Positions 9,187-18,132 of a stretch of DNA of 64,000 nt are shown piece after piece. Origin of the DNA: Labedella populi (lineage in GTDB: Bacteria > Actinomycetota > Actinomycetes > Actinomycetales > Microbacteriaceae); assembly GCF_004078655.1 (NCBI RefSeq), contig NZ_RZNC01000002.1, positions 496,001 through 560,000 of the forward strand, written 5' to 3'. Within the stretch, counting starts at the first letter, position 1. The number at the start of each line of letters is the position of its first letter. Both the position numbers and the translations under genes were made by a program. Under the pieces are notes generated by a model, which did not search any database, had not been told where the DNA came from, and saw only the letters and a program-made list of their open reading frames with translations.

Positions 9187-10458
9187 CTATCGAGTGCTGT
9201 CGCGGTCGGATCCGTCCTCAGGGCCGCTTGAGACGGCTCCGAAGGCCCCGTCGGCGGTGGTGACGACGAGTCGGGCACCGGCGGCCGCCTCGGTCGCTGC
9301 GCGCACGATCGAGCCGTCGGCCTTCTGCGCGATCGCGTAGCCGCGAGCGAGCGTGCGCTGGGGCGACAGGGCGCGCAACCGCGCCGTCGACTCGGCAACG
9401 AGACGTTCCTCGTGCTGGACCACACGCTCGGTCAGCTCCACGCCGCGGGCGACGAAGCGCGTCAGGTCTTCGGCGCGTTGATCGACGATCCAGTGCGCGT
9501 TGGCGAGTACCGGCCGCGAGCGCAGCGCCTCCATCCGGTGCATCTCGGTCGCGAGGATCGAGCTCAGCCTCACCGTGATGCGGCTGCGCAGTTGCGAGAC
9601 GATGGCGAACTGTTCACTCACGTCCGGGACCACGCGCTTCGCAGCGTCCGTCGGCGTCGACGCACGCAAGTCGGCGACGTCGTCGAGCAGGGGGCGGTCG
9701 GCCTCATGTCCGATGGCCGAGACGATCGGGGTCACGGCGGCGGCGGCTGCGCGCACGACGCGCTCGTCACTGAATCCGAGGAGGTTCTGGAAGTCACCGC
9801 CGCCGCGGGCGACGATGATGACATCGACGTCGGGGTCTTCGTCGAGACGCTCGATGGCCCGGACGACCTCGGGGACCGTGCGATCGCCTTGAACCGCGGC
9901 GTGCACGATCCGGAACTCCACGTGCGGCCACCGCAACTGGGCGTTGCGGAGCACGTCCTTCTCCGCGTCGGAGTCCTTGCCCGTGATGAGGCCGATGCGA
10001 TGAGGAAGGAACGGCAACGACTTCTTGCGGGCGGCGTCGAAGAGGCCCTCGGCTGCAAGGGATGCCCGGAGTTTCTCGAGCCGCTCGAGGAGATCGCCGA
10101 GGCCCACGTGCTTCATGGCGATGACCTGCATCGTGAGGCTTCCACCCTTGACCCAGTAATTCGCCTTCATGAGGACGACCACGTGGTCGCCCTGCTTGAG
10201 GTCGGCCGGGATCTTGGCGCGGACCGACGACCACACCGTGAAGCTCACGGTCGCGTCGGCCTCGAGGTCTTTGAGCTTGCCGTAGACGTTCCCGCCCGAC
10301 ACGCCCCACTGCGTGATCTGGCCCTCGACCCAGATGGTGCCGAGGCGATCGATGTAGTCGCGGATCTTCGCACCGAGGAGGGCGACGGGCCACGGCGACT
10401 CCGCGGTGGCCGGTCCGCGTTCCGGTTCCGGGAACCGCGGTGTCCGGGCATCGCTCAT
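9187..10458 (-). CDS. xseA: Exodeoxyribonuclease VII large subunit
   Basis: A 423-residue catalytic subunit. An N-terminal OB-fold (about 20-115, [22 protein letters not shown]) binds single-stranded DNA. The nuclease core has [19 protein letters not shown] and [20 protein letters not shown], and a C-terminal helical region with [13 protein letters not shown]. Length is normal for the family. It is the first gene of the minus-strand operon and diverges from ispH across about 53 nt. Confidence 0.96.
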   Translation of the reverse strand: MSDARTPRFPEPERGPATAESPWPVALLGAKIRDYIDRLGTIWVEGQITQWGVSGGNVYGKLKDLEADATVSFTVWSSVRAKIPADLKQGDHVVVLMKANYWVKGGSLTMQVIAMKHVGLGDLLERLEKLRASLAAEGLFDAARKKSLPFLPHRIGLITGKDSDAEKDVLRNAQLRWPHVEFRIVHAAVQGDRTVPEVVRAIERLDEDPDVDVIIVARGGGDFQNLLGFSDERVVRAAAAAVTPIVSAIGHEADRPLLDDVADLRASTPTDAAKRVVPDVSEQFAIVSQLRSRITVRLSSILATEMHRMEALRSRPVLANAHWIVDQRAEDLTRFVARGVELTERVVQHEERLVAESTARLRALSPQRTLARGYAIAQKADGSIVRAATEAAAGARLVVTTADGAFGAVSSGPEDGSDRDSTR

Positions 10459-10499
10459 CGCGCACCGCCTCTCTCAGCCGGCGCGCGACCGCGCCCACG

Positions 10500-10505
10500 T
10501 AGAAT
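10500..10505 (+). promoter_or_regulatory. -10 box of ispH, leaderless
   Basis: TAGAAT, 6 nt, then GTG at 10512. The ATG at 10509 lies inside this spacer, so the GTG is the better start. Confidence 0.55.
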
Positions 10506-10511
10506 CGAATG

Positions 10512-11573
10512 GTGACCGCGACGACTATCGGATTGCCGACACCCCGTGTGCCGGGCCCTCGGGGCCGGCTCAAGGATACCGCGATGACCGGCACGGGTCG
10601 GGTGCTGCTCGCCGCTCCTCGGGGATACTGCGCGGGTGTGGACAGAGCGGTGATCGCGGTCGAGAAGGCGCTCGAGCGCTACGGAGCCCCCGTCTACGTG
10701 CGGAAGCAGATCGTGCACAACGTGCACGTCGTGCAGGAGCTCGAGTCGAAGGGCGCGGTCTTCGTCGACGAGGTCGACACCGTCCCGACGGGTGCGCACG
10801 TCGTCTTCAGCGCCCACGGCGTCTCACCCGCCGTCGTCTCGGCCGCCGCCGACCGGGGGCTGCACGCGATCGACGCGACCTGCCCGCTCGTCACCAAGGT
10901 GCACCGGGAGGCGACGCGGTTCGCCCGCGACGACTACCAGATCCTCCTCATCGGTCACGAGGGACACGAGGAGGTCGAGGGCACTGCGGGCGAGGCGCCC
11001 GACCACGTCACCCTCGTGACGTCGCCGGAGCACGCCGACACGGTCGTCGTCTCCGATCCCGAGCGTGTCGTGTGGCTGTCGCAGACGACGTTGAGCGTCG
11101 ACGAGACGATGGATACCGTGCGGCGGTTGCGTGAGCGTTTTCCAGCGCTCGCCGACCCGCCGTCCGACGACATCTGCTACGCGACCCAGAACCGCCAGGT
11201 CGCGGTCAAGAAGATCGCCCCCGCTTCCGACCTCGTCATCGTCGTCGGCTCGGCGAACTCCTCGAACTCGGTGCGGCTCGTCGAAGTCGCCCTCGAGTAC
11301 GGAGCGAAGGCTGCCTACCGGGTCGACTTCGCGCACGAGGTGCAGCCGGAGTGGTTCCGCGGGGTCCGGACTGTGGGCGTCACAAGTGGGGCGTCGGTTC
11401 CCGAGGTGCTCGTGCGGGAACTGCTCACCGAACTCGCCGAGGCGGGGTACGTCGACGTCGAAGAGGTGACGACGGCGGAGGAGGATCTCGTGTTCTCGCT
11501 GCCCAAGGAATTGCGGACGGATCGACACGGCGCGCGCGACTCCCGCGCCATGGGCGGGCGGCGCAGCTCGTGA
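10512..11573 (+). CDS. ispH: 4-hydroxy-3-methylbut-2-enyl diphosphate reductase
   Basis: A 353-residue last enzyme of the MEP isoprenoid pathway. It reduces HMBPP to IPP and DMAPP with a [4Fe-4S] cluster. The three cluster cysteines are C40 (PRGYCAGV), C124 (DATCPLV) and C222 (ICYATQNRQ). Substrate-contacting histidines appear in IVHN, SAHGV and GHEGHEE. The first 26 residues precede the conserved core. It overlaps the next gene by 4 nt (GTGA). The proximity of a Z-prenyl synthase 10 kb away mirrors the M. tuberculosis Rv1086-Rv1110 interval. Confidence 0.96.
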   Translation: MTATTIGLPTPRVPGPRGRLKDTAMTGTGRVLLAAPRGYCAGVDRAVIAVEKALERYGAPVYVRKQIVHNVHVVQELESKGAVFVDEVDTVPTGAHVVFSAHGVSPAVVSAAADRGLHAIDATCPLVTKVHREATRFARDDYQILLIGHEGHEEVEGTAGEAPDHVTLVTSPEHADTVVVSDPERVVWLSQTTLSVDETMDTVRRLRERFPALADPPSDDICYATQNRQVAVKKIAPASDLVIVVGSANSSNSVRLVEVALEYGAKAAYRVDFAHEVQPEWFRGVRTVGVTSGASVPEVLVRELLTELAEAGYVDVEEVTTAEEDLVFSLPKELRTDRHGARDSRAMGGRRSS

Positions 11574-12229
11574 GCGAACAGCAGCCCCCAGCGCCCCGCG
11601 CCTCGGTTCCGCCCGCGACGGACGAGCCCCGTCGGCCGCGACCGCAATTCGGCGAACTCGCGACGCCCGAGGAACAGCGCGCCGCGATCGCTGTTCCCGA
11701 CGCCGTCTCCTCACCCGAGCCGGTGCCCGTGGAGGCTGACCGGCCGTCGTCGCAGAGGCCGTCCTCGTCGCAGAGGCCGTCGTCGGCGCGCGAGCGGGAA
11801 TCCGCCCAGAAGGACCGCACCGCGAACGCCGCCGGTGACACCGCTCGTGCTCCCATCGACCGGTTCATCAGTTGGGGGCTGCTCGGGTTGGGGCTCTTCA
11901 GCGTCCTCCAGTCGACCGCGGCGCTCATCGACCTCCCGGCGGCCATCGGCGACTTCTTCGCCGCAGAGGACCTCGACTCGTACGGCCCCGTGGGTGCCGG
12001 TCGCGTCCTGGGACTCGTCGCGCTCGTCGTGTACGCGGGCCTCTGGGTGCTCGCTCTCGTGCTCGTGCAGCGGCGGGTCGCCCGCGGTCGGTCGAGCTGG
12101 TGGATTCCGCTCATCGCCGGGGCGGTCGGGAACATCGTCGTCCTCGTGTGCGTCGGGGCGGCGATGATGATCGACCCGTCGATCGCTACGTACATTCAGG
12201 AGATGGCGGGCACGCCCCCGAGTCAATGA
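11570..12229 (+). CDS. Hypothetical membrane protein, DUF6264-like
   Basis: 219 residues. The first 100 are proline/serine/charge-rich and probably disordered, with a duplicated SSQRPS element (about 59-68). Four hydrophobic segments follow (about 100-205). The arrangement matches a family found beside ispH in Microbacteriaceae, which I recall as DUF6264; the assignment is tentative. Its GTG start overlaps the ispH stop, implying co-translation. No catalytic motif is visible. Confidence 0.7.
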   Translation: MSEQQPPAPRASVPPATDEPRRPRPQFGELATPEEQRAAIAVPDAVSSPEPVPVEADRPSSQRPSSSQRPSSARERESAQKDRTANAAGDTARAPIDRFISWGLLGLGLFSVLQSTAALIDLPAAIGDFFAAEDLDSYGPVGAGRVLGLVALVVYAGLWVLALVLVQRRVARGRSSWWIPLIAGAVGNIVVLVCVGAAMMIDPSIATYIQEMAGTPPSQ

Positions 12230-12240
12230 GTCACGGAGCG

Positions 12241-12303
12241 CTGGAGCGAAGCCGCGGAACACTGGAGAGAAGCCGCTGAGGGCTGGAGAGACGACGAATG
12301 CCC
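12241..12303 (+). repeat. Three degenerate 21-bp tandem repeats
   Basis: Units start at 12241, 12262 and 12283, each beginning CTGGAG(C/A)GA and sharing GAAGCCGC in the first two. The third unit runs into the long terminator stem. They lie just after the stop of the DUF6264-like gene. Confidence 0.6.
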
Positions 12304-12335
12304 GGCCGAGGCCGGGCATTCGTCGTCTCTCCAGC
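12282..12335. terminator. Long bidirectional terminator hairpin
   Basis: A perfect 26-bp inverted repeat (12282-12307 and 12310-12335) with a 2-nt spacer. It includes GACGACGAATGCCCGGCC. It lies between the convergent DUF6264-like gene and fbaA and can serve both. Confidence 0.85.
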
Positions 12336-12352
12336 GCCGATGCGCCCGAGGC

Positions 12353-13378
12353 TCAGCTCTGGGAGTGGCCGAACGAACCGAGCTGACGGGTCGCCTCGAC
12401 GACGCGGGCCGCCATCGCCGACTCGGCGACCTTGCCCCAAGCGCGCGGGTCGTAGGTCTTCTTGTTGCCGACCTCCCCGTCGATCTTGAGTACGCCGTCC
12501 CAGTTCGAGAACATGTGGCCGGCGACGGCACGCGTGAAGGCGTACTGCGTGTCCGTGTCGATGTTCATCTTGACGACGCCGTTCGCGACGGCCGTCGAGA
12601 TCTCCTCGTCCGTGGAACCGGAGCCGCCGTGGAAGACGAGGTCGAGCGGCTTGTCCGAGGTGCCGTACTTCGCGGCGAGACCGGCCTGGATCTCGCCGAG
12701 GAGTTCCGGCTTGAGCTTCACGTTGCCCGGCTTGTAGACGCCGTGCACGTTCCCGAACGTCAGGGCGGCCATGTAGCGGCCCTCGTCACCGAGACCCAGC
12801 GCCTCGACCGTCGCGATGGCGTCGTCGAGTGTCGTGTAGAGGTGCTCGTTGATGTCGTGGCTCACGCCGTCCTCTTCGCCGCCGACGACGCCGATCTCGA
12901 CCTCGAGGATCGCGTTGATGGCCTTCATTCGAGGGAGGATCTGCTTCGCGATCTCGAGGTTCTCGTCGAGAGGCACGGCCGAGCCGTCCCACATGTGCGA
13001 CTGGAAGATGGGGTTGCCGCCGTCCTTCACGCGCTCCTCGGAGGCGGCGAGCAGCGGCATGACGAAGCCGTCGAGGGCGTCCTTCGGGCAGTGGTCCGTG
13101 TGGAGGGCGACCGTGATGGGGTAGTTCTTCGCCACCTCGTGCGCGAACGCGGCGAACGCGAGGGCCCCCGCCGCCCGGTTCTTCACGGTGTGCCCGGCGA
13201 AGTAGTCGGCGCCGCCGGTGGTGACCTGGATGATGCCGTCGGACCCGGCCTCCGTGAGGCCCTGGAGCACCGCGTTGATCGTCTGGGAGCTCGACACGTT
13301 GAATGCCGGGTAGGCGAAGCCCGTGGACTTCGCTCGGTCGAGCATCTCGGCGTACTGCTCCGGGGTGGCGATGGGCAT
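12353..13378 (-). CDS. fbaA: Class II fructose-bisphosphate aldolase
   Basis: A 341-residue zinc-dependent aldolase cleaving fructose 1,6-bisphosphate to GAP and DHAP. Motifs are AYPAFNVSSSQTINAVLQG at the N-terminus, VALHTDHCPKDALDG (metal His and catalytic Asp), EVEIGVVGGEEDGV, and the phosphate-binding LVFHGGSGSTDEEI with VVKMNIDTDTQ. The ATG at 13378 is preceded by AAGGAG. It is divergent from glpX, which catalyses the next gluconeogenic step. Confidence 0.97.
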   Translation of the reverse strand: MPIATPEQYAEMLDRAKSTGFAYPAFNVSSSQTINAVLQGLTEAGSDGIIQVTTGGADYFAGHTVKNRAAGALAFAAFAHEVAKNYPITVALHTDHCPKDALDGFVMPLLAASEERVKDGGNPIFQSHMWDGSAVPLDENLEIAKQILPRMKAINAILEVEIGVVGGEEDGVSHDINEHLYTTLDDAIATVEALGLGDEGRYMAALTFGNVHGVYKPGNVKLKPELLGEIQAGLAAKYGTSDKPLDLVFHGGSGSTDEEISTAVANGVVKMNIDTDTQYAFTRAVAGHMFSNWDGVLKIDGEVGNKKTYDPRAWGKVAESAMAARVVEATRQLGSFGHSQS

Positions 13379-13506
13379 GACTGCTCCTTAGCGGTCGAAC
13401 GGGTGCTGTGGGTCGAGTCTATCGAGGGGGCGGCACTAAACTCGATGGCGGGTACCCGCCGCCCGCTACGACTAATCGATGACGACTCGCGCCCCCGGGA
13501 GGACCC

Positions 13507-14499
13507 ATGACCACCGTCCACAACGACACCCCGTCCTACGCCTCGAACCCGGACAGGAACCTGGCTCTCGAGATCGTCCGGGCGACCGAGGCCGCGGCGA
13601 TCCGCGCTGTGCCGTACATCGGTCGAGGCGACAAGCTCGGCGCCGATGGAGCCGCCGTCGACGCGATGCGCACGTTCCTCGGGACGGTGAACTTCGACGG
13701 CGTCGTCGTGATCGGCGAGGGCGAGAAGGACGAGGCGCCCATGCTCTTCAACGGGGAACACGTCGGCAACGGCTCCGGGCCCCGGTGCGACATCGCCGTC
13801 GACCCGATCGACGGGACCTCGCTCACCGCGACGGGGCGGCCCAACGCCATCTCGATGATTGCGGTCTCAGATCGGGGAACGATGCTCGACGCGTCGAGCG
13901 TCTTCTACATGGAGAAGATCGTGACCGGCCCCGAAGGGCACGGGGTGGTGCACCTCGATCAGACGGTCGCAGAGAACATCCGCGAACTGGCGAGGGCCAA
14001 GGGCAAGCCCGTCGCGGACATCCGTGTCGCCGTCCTCGACCGGCCACGGCACGAGGGACTCATCGAGGAGATCCGGGCGGCCGGCGCCCACACGCGGCTC
14101 ATGCTCGACGGCGACGTCGCCGGCGGCATCAACGCGGCCCGGCACGACCACCGTGTCGACATGTGCATCGGCACAGGCGGGAGTCCCGAGGGTGTGGCGA
14201 CAGCGTGCGCCATCAAGGCGCTCGGCGGGTTGATTCAGGGTCGGCTCGTCCCTCAGACGGACGGGGAGCGCGAGCGCGGTCTCGCCGCTGGTCTCCGGTT
14301 CGACCACGTGTACTCGGCGGACGAACTCGTCGCGGGCGACAACACGCTGTTCGTCGCGACCGGCGTCACCGATGGTGAACTCGTCGCGGGCGTGTCGACG
14401 GACGGCCCGATCGTGAGCACTTCGAGCATCATCTTCCGGAGCCACTCGGGAACGGTGCGCCGCATCCAGGCGGACCACGTGCGCGAGCGCTGGAGCTGA
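13507..14499 (+). CDS. glpX: Class II fructose-1,6-bisphosphatase
   Basis: A 330-residue GlpX-type phosphatase producing fructose 6-phosphate in gluconeogenesis. Metal-site motifs are VVIGEGEKDEAPM (about 68-79) and AVDPIDGTS (97-105). LMLDGDVAGGINAARH and GTGGSPEGVATACAI follow. ATG 13507 has GGGAGGA 5 nt upstream. Divergent from fbaA over 128 nt, so shared regulation is possible. Confidence 0.97.
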   Translation: MTTVHNDTPSYASNPDRNLALEIVRATEAAAIRAVPYIGRGDKLGADGAAVDAMRTFLGTVNFDGVVVIGEGEKDEAPMLFNGEHVGNGSGPRCDIAVDPIDGTSLTATGRPNAISMIAVSDRGTMLDASSVFYMEKIVTGPEGHGVVHLDQTVAENIRELARAKGKPVADIRVAVLDRPRHEGLIEEIRAAGAHTRLMLDGDVAGGINAARHDHRVDMCIGTGGSPEGVATACAIKALGGLIQGRLVPQTDGERERGLAAGLRFDHVYSADELVAGDNTLFVATGVTDGELVAGVSTDGPIVSTSSIIFRSHSGTVRRIQADHVRERWS

Positions 14500-14508
14500 G
14501 AGGGGCGG

Positions 14509-14560
14509 GGCTTCGGAGCGTCGCTGACGGGGGCCGAAATCGCGGCGCCGGCTCCGAGCC
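14509..14560. terminator. Weak hairpin between glpX and rmuC
   Basis: The arms GGCTTCGGAGC and GCTCCGAGCC pair imperfectly across about 31 nt in the short gap between the two convergent genes. Confidence 0.35.
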
Positions 14561-15846
14561 TAGCTCGCCCGGTCCGCGGCGTCGGGTGACTGCTCGAACT
14601 CGACGGCCGTGAGCTTGCGTGGGGCGGCGGTGATGGGCTTCTGCACCTCGATGAGGCGTGTCTCGTCGATGCCCGGGAACTGCCGGGCCGTGACGAGAAC
14701 GCGGGATTCGAGCGAGTTCGCGAAGCTGTTGTAGCTGTCGACGGTGCGCTCGAGGGCGCGACGGAGCGAGTCGGCGTGACCGGCGAGCGTACCGAGCCGG
14801 TCGTAGAGTCCGGAGCCCAGCTCGAAGAGCTTCCGGGCCTCGTCGGTCACCGTCTGCTGCTGCCACGCCGACGCGATGGTCTTGAGGACTGACCAGAGGG
14901 TGACGGGCGAAGCGAGCGCGACCCTCTTGCCGAACGCGTAGTCGAGCAGGCTCGGATCGGCTTCGAGCGCCGACGACAGCAGTGATTCGCTCGGCACGAA
15001 GGCGATGACGAACTCGGGGCTCGACGTGAAGCCCTGCCAGTAGGCCTTCTTCGCGAGCGCATCGACGTGCCCGCGGACCGCCTTCACATGTCGATCGACG
15101 AGGGCCGCTCGCCGGGCGCGGTTCTCCCCGGTGGCGGTCGTGGCGATCGCGGAGGCCTCGAGGAAGTGCTCGAGCGGCACCTTCGCGTCGACGGCCACCG
15201 AGGTGCCGCCGGGAAGGCGCACCACCATGTCGGGACGGAAGGATCCGCCATCGGTCGTGATGGAGTGCTGCAGGTCGAAGTCGACGTACTGCGTGAGACC
15301 CGCGACTTCGACGACCCTCTTGAGCTGCGTCTCGCCCCAGACGCCGCGCGTGCTGTTGGAATGGAGTGCGCTCGCGAGTGATTCGGTGGTCGCTCGGAGG
15401 TGCTCGTCGGACTGGCGGGAAGCGGCGAGCTGCTCGGCGAGGGAGCCGAACTGCTCGCTGCGCTGCTGCTCGAGTTCGGAGACGGTGCGCTGCATCGTCT
15501 GGAGCGTCTCGCGGACGGGCGCGAGCGCCTCGAGCACGCGCCGCTCGTCGCGCTCGCGCTCGTCGCGCGCCGCGCGCTCGGCACGTTCCGCGTCGAGCTG
15601 CTCCCGAACGCCGTCGAGGGCCGCCGACATGGCGGCGAGCTCCGCCTCGAGGACCGAGCGGCGCGAGGTCTCCTCCGCCCGGACGGACGCGACGACCGCG
15701 TCGGCGCGTGCCGCGGCGACAGCGGCGTCGGCGGAGGGCGGCATCGATGCCGCGCGGCGGCGCGCGACCGCCGCGCCGATGCCGAAGCCCGAGGCCGCTC
15801 CGGCGACGAGCGCGAGGAGCGCGACGAGGAGGAGGATGGGGTCCAT
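14560..15846 (-). CDS. rmuC: RmuC family DNA recombination protein
   Basis: 428 residues. An N-terminal membrane segment (about 2-25), a long Ala/Glu/Arg-rich coiled coil (about 50-150), then the nuclease-like RmuC domain with GVWGETQLKRVVE, FRPDMVVRLPGG, VAVDAKVPLEHFLEA and FVPSESLLSSAL. RmuC proteins are genetically linked to limiting inversions at short inverted repeats; biochemistry is limited. The ATG at 15846 begins directly at the membrane segment. The open frame extends 60 codons further upstream without need. Confidence 0.88.
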   Translation of the reverse strand: MDPILLLVALLALVAGAASGFGIGAAVARRRAASMPPSADAAVAAARADAVVASVRAEETSRRSVLEAELAAMSAALDGVREQLDAERAERAARDERERDERRVLEALAPVRETLQTMQRTVSELEQQRSEQFGSLAEQLAASRQSDEHLRATTESLASALHSNSTRGVWGETQLKRVVEVAGLTQYVDFDLQHSITTDGGSFRPDMVVRLPGGTSVAVDAKVPLEHFLEASAIATTATGENRARRAALVDRHVKAVRGHVDALAKKAYWQGFTSSPEFVIAFVPSESLLSSALEADPSLLDYAFGKRVALASPVTLWSVLKTIASAWQQQTVTDEARKLFELGSGLYDRLGTLAGHADSLRRALERTVDSYNSFANSLESRVLVTARQFPGIDETRLIEVQKPITAAPRKLTAVEFEQSPDAADRAS

Positions 15847-15940
15847 ACGACGAGTGTGCGGCACACCTCCGACACCGCCGTGCCGGACCCGCGGGAGGAC
15901 GGCGACTGCGCCGGAGCCCGACGACGGAGGAGGATGCACG

Positions 15941-16743
15941 ATGGCCACCGATCCGCCACGCGAACAGCCGGATTCTCGAGGGAGCGCGGGCCTGTCCGAT
16001 GCGGGCGGAGCGGCAGCGCCCTCCACGCACCGAGCCGCCGGGCGCTCGTTCTCCGCGGCGGCCGAGTTCTACGACTCGGTGCGCCCCGGCTATCCGGAGG
16101 GAGCCGTCGACTGGATGGTTCCGACGAGCGCTCGTCGCGTCCTCGACCTCGGGGCGGGGACCGGCAAGCTCACGAGCGCCCTCGTGGCGCGGGGCCTCGA
16201 CGTACTGGCGGTCGACCCGTCGGCGGAGATGCTCGCCGTACTCGACCGCGTGGTGCCGGAGGCGCGGACGCTCGTCGGTGAAGCGGAGGCGATCCCCGTG
16301 GCGGACGCGTCCGTCGATGCCGTGACGGCGGCCCAGGCGTGGCATTGGGTGGACCCCGAACGTGCGGGAGCGGAGGCCGCCCGGGTTCTGGTTCCCGGCG
16401 GGCGGCTCGCGCTCGTGTGGAACATCCGGGACGAACGTGTGGACTGGCTCCGCCGACTGGGGGAGATCGCCGGGTCCGAGCGCTCCTACCGGATCTCGGG
16501 GAGCAACCCGTCGTCGGCCCGCTGTTCGAGCCGTTCGAGGGCGCCCGCTTCGAGTGGTCGCGGCTCATGACGCTCGAGGAGGTGCTGGACCTCGTCCGGT
16601 CCCGTAGCTGGTATCTGACGGCAGACGAATCGAGTCGCGAGCGCATGATCGCCGGTGTCTCCGAACTCGTCACCGACGCAGCCGTCGACGGACACGTCCA
16701 GATGGCCTACATCACGGAGGTCTTCCGCACTCGGCGTCGGTGA
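15941..16743 (+). pseudogene. Class I SAM-dependent methyltransferase, frameshifted
   Basis: An excellent start (ATG 15941 behind GGAGGAGGA) opens a methyltransferase with the SAM motif VLDLGAGTGKL (about 67-77), VDPSAEML and AWHWVDPERA. The frame keeps homology to about residue 186 (RIS at 16490-16498), then drifts and stops at 16570. Homologous sequence resumes in the -1 frame from GGG at 16498 (GEQPVVGPLFEPFEG, then MTLEEVLDLVRSRSW) and ends at 16743. Joined, it would be 268 residues, normal for this family. A 4-G run at 16498-16501, where five Gs would restore the frame, is the likely lesion. A sequencing error or programmed slippage cannot be excluded. Confidence 0.82.
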
Positions 16744-16801
16744 TCGCCGGACGAAGTGCACGGCTCCGGCCGTCAACCGGCCGAGGCTCGCACTCCCGGA
16801 T

Positions 16802-17356
16802 TCAGGACGACGCCGCCGTGCCGGCCTTCTTCCGCGCGCGGTAGGCGGCGGCCTTGGCGCGGTTCCCGCACTCGGCCATTCCGCACCACGACCGGCGCGA
16901 CCCCCGGGATTCGTCGATGAAGAGCCGCGTGCAGCGTTCGTTCGCACACTCCTTCAGCACCCCCGGCTCGGTGTGGGAGAGGACGTCGGTCGCGGCGCGA
17001 GCGACGACGGCGAGAGCCGAAGCCGTGCCGCCGATCCGCTCGACGCCGTCGGGAGTGAGTCTCGTCGTCGGCCCGTCGTGTCCGTTCCAGCGGTTGAGCG
17101 TGTCGAGAGCGGACGGTGACCACGCCGATCCCTCGAGCCGCGAGTGGACGAGCGCGTAGATGGCCTCGCGAAGCGTCATCGCCTGCTTCAGATCGAACGC
17201 CGTGCTGGCGGGCGAGACCGTCAGGACGCCGGCTTCCGTGATCCACGCGTCCAGATCCGACGGATCCTCGAGCAGCTCCTCCTCCTCGGAGCGGCGCCAC
17301 TTGAGCGTGCCGAGGAGGTCGAGGCCGAGGTTCCCGCTCACGAAGACGTGTTTCAC
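16802..17356 (-). CDS. CGNR zinc-finger (ABATE domain) putative regulator
   Basis: 184 residues. An N-terminal ABATE-type stress-sensing helical domain (about 5-125) is followed by a C-terminal CGNR zinc finger with C137, C142, C158 and C163 (CANERC, WCGMAECGNR) and a basic tail. The family is thought to bind DNA as transcription regulators; the target is unknown. Start chosen at GTG 17356 with an upstream CAAGAT 6 nt away and TTGTCG 17 bp further. The open frame continues to a TTG at 17392. Convergent with the broken methyltransferase. Confidence 0.85.
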   Translation of the reverse strand: MKHVFVSGNLGLDLLGTLKWRRSEEEELLEDPSDLDAWITEAGVLTVSPASTAFDLKQAMTLREAIYALVHSRLEGSAWSPSALDTLNRWNGHDGPTTRLTPDGVERIGGTASALAVVARAATDVLSHTEPGVLKECANERCTRLFIDESRGSRRSWCGMAECGNRAKAAAYRARKKAGTAASS

Positions 17357-17362
17357 GTCACC

Positions 17363-17368
17363 ATCTTG
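17363..17368 (-). promoter_or_regulatory. -10 box of the CGNR gene, leaderless
   Basis: CAAGAT on the minus strand is followed by 6 nt and GTG 17356. TTGTCG at 17387-17392 is a possible -35 with 18-nt spacing. Confidence 0.45.
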
Positions 17369-17477
17369 ACAGGTGACGCTGTCGGTCGACAAGCTTGCGT
17401 CACCGGTCCGACCGGTTACACACGCGTGCGGTGTCCGCGCATCGCGACCGGGAAGGCCCAGCCACCGCGACCACGAA

Positions 17478-17599
17478 AGTCACGACCCCACCAGTCACGA
17501 CCCCACCAGTCACGACCCCACCAGTCACGACCCCACCAGTCACGACCCCACCAGTCACGACCAGTCACGACCCCACCAGTCACGACCCCACCAGTCACG
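17478..17599 (+). repeat. 15-bp minisatellite in the dinB leader
   Basis: Seven full copies of AGTCACGACCCCACC start at 17478, 17493, 17508, 17523, 17538, 17563 and 17578. A 10-nt truncated copy sits at 17553 and a partial one at 17593. The array ends 1-2 nt before the ribosome site of the DinB gene. It is open in one frame (PPVTT repeats), but the 10-nt copy changes frame midway, so translation is unlikely to be its role. Confidence 0.95.
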
Positions 17600-17610
17600 G
17601 AAGGATCCAC

Positions 17611-18132
17611 ATGACCCACGGACCGAATGCGGGTGCGCCCGCAACTCTGCTCACCACGGACGACTACGTGTACTTTGCGGTGCGCGCCCTCGAGGGGATG
17701 GCCGGCATCGTTCGAGACCTCGGGGACGACCTCGCGAACACTCGACCGAACCTGCCCGGAGCGAACACGCCGTACGCGCTGCTCGTGCACTGCCTGGGGG
17801 TCGTCGAGTACTGGGCCGGTCATCTCGTCCGCGGGCGGCCGAGCGAGCGGGATCGTGAGGCGGAGTTCGACGCGTCGGGTGCCGTCGACGTCCTGCTCCA
17901 GCGGACCGAGGAGGCGATCGGCCGTCTGGCCGGGGATGTGGCCGCGGCGTCGCCGTCGTCGCCCCTGGCGTTCCAGCCGGCGGCCTCGGCCCAGGGACCG
18001 GATCGGCCCCTCACGCAGGGGGCGGCCCTTCAGCACGTGTACGAAGAGCTCGCCCAGCACCACGGCCAGATGGAGTTGATGCGCGACGTGATCCTCGCCG
18101 AGCGGGCGGGTCTTCTCGTGGGGCGATCGTGA
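17611..18132 (+). CDS. DinB superfamily protein (DUF664-like)
   Basis: A 173-residue four-helix-bundle protein of the DinB/YfiT superfamily. The candidate metal-binding histidines are H60 (ALLVHCLGVVEYWAGH) and the later H142, H150 and H151 (QHVYEELAQHHGQMELM). Actinobacterial members include mycothiol-dependent S-transferases and hydrolases, so a thiol-linked detoxification role is plausible but unproven. ATG 17611 has GGAAGG 7 nt upstream. It overlaps the next gene by 4 nt (GTGA). Its leader contains the 15-bp minisatellite. Confidence 0.85.
   Translation: MTHGPNAGAPATLLTTDDYVYFAVRALEGMAGIVRDLGDDLANTRPNLPGANTPYALLVHCLGVVEYWAGHLVRGRPSERDREAEFDASGAVDVLLQRTEEAIGRLAGDVAAASPSSPLAFQPAASAQGPDRPLTQGAALQHVYEELAQHHGQMELMRDVILAERAGLLVGRS

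Noticed and set aside
17475-17606. Possible CRISPR array
   Set aside because: Units are contiguous 15-mers with no spacers, and no cas genes are nearby.
17395-17610. N-terminal extension of DinB through PPVTT repeats
   Set aside because: The repeat changes reading phase at the 10-nt unit, and the true ATG at 17611 has a strong ribosome site, so the repeat is leader sequence.
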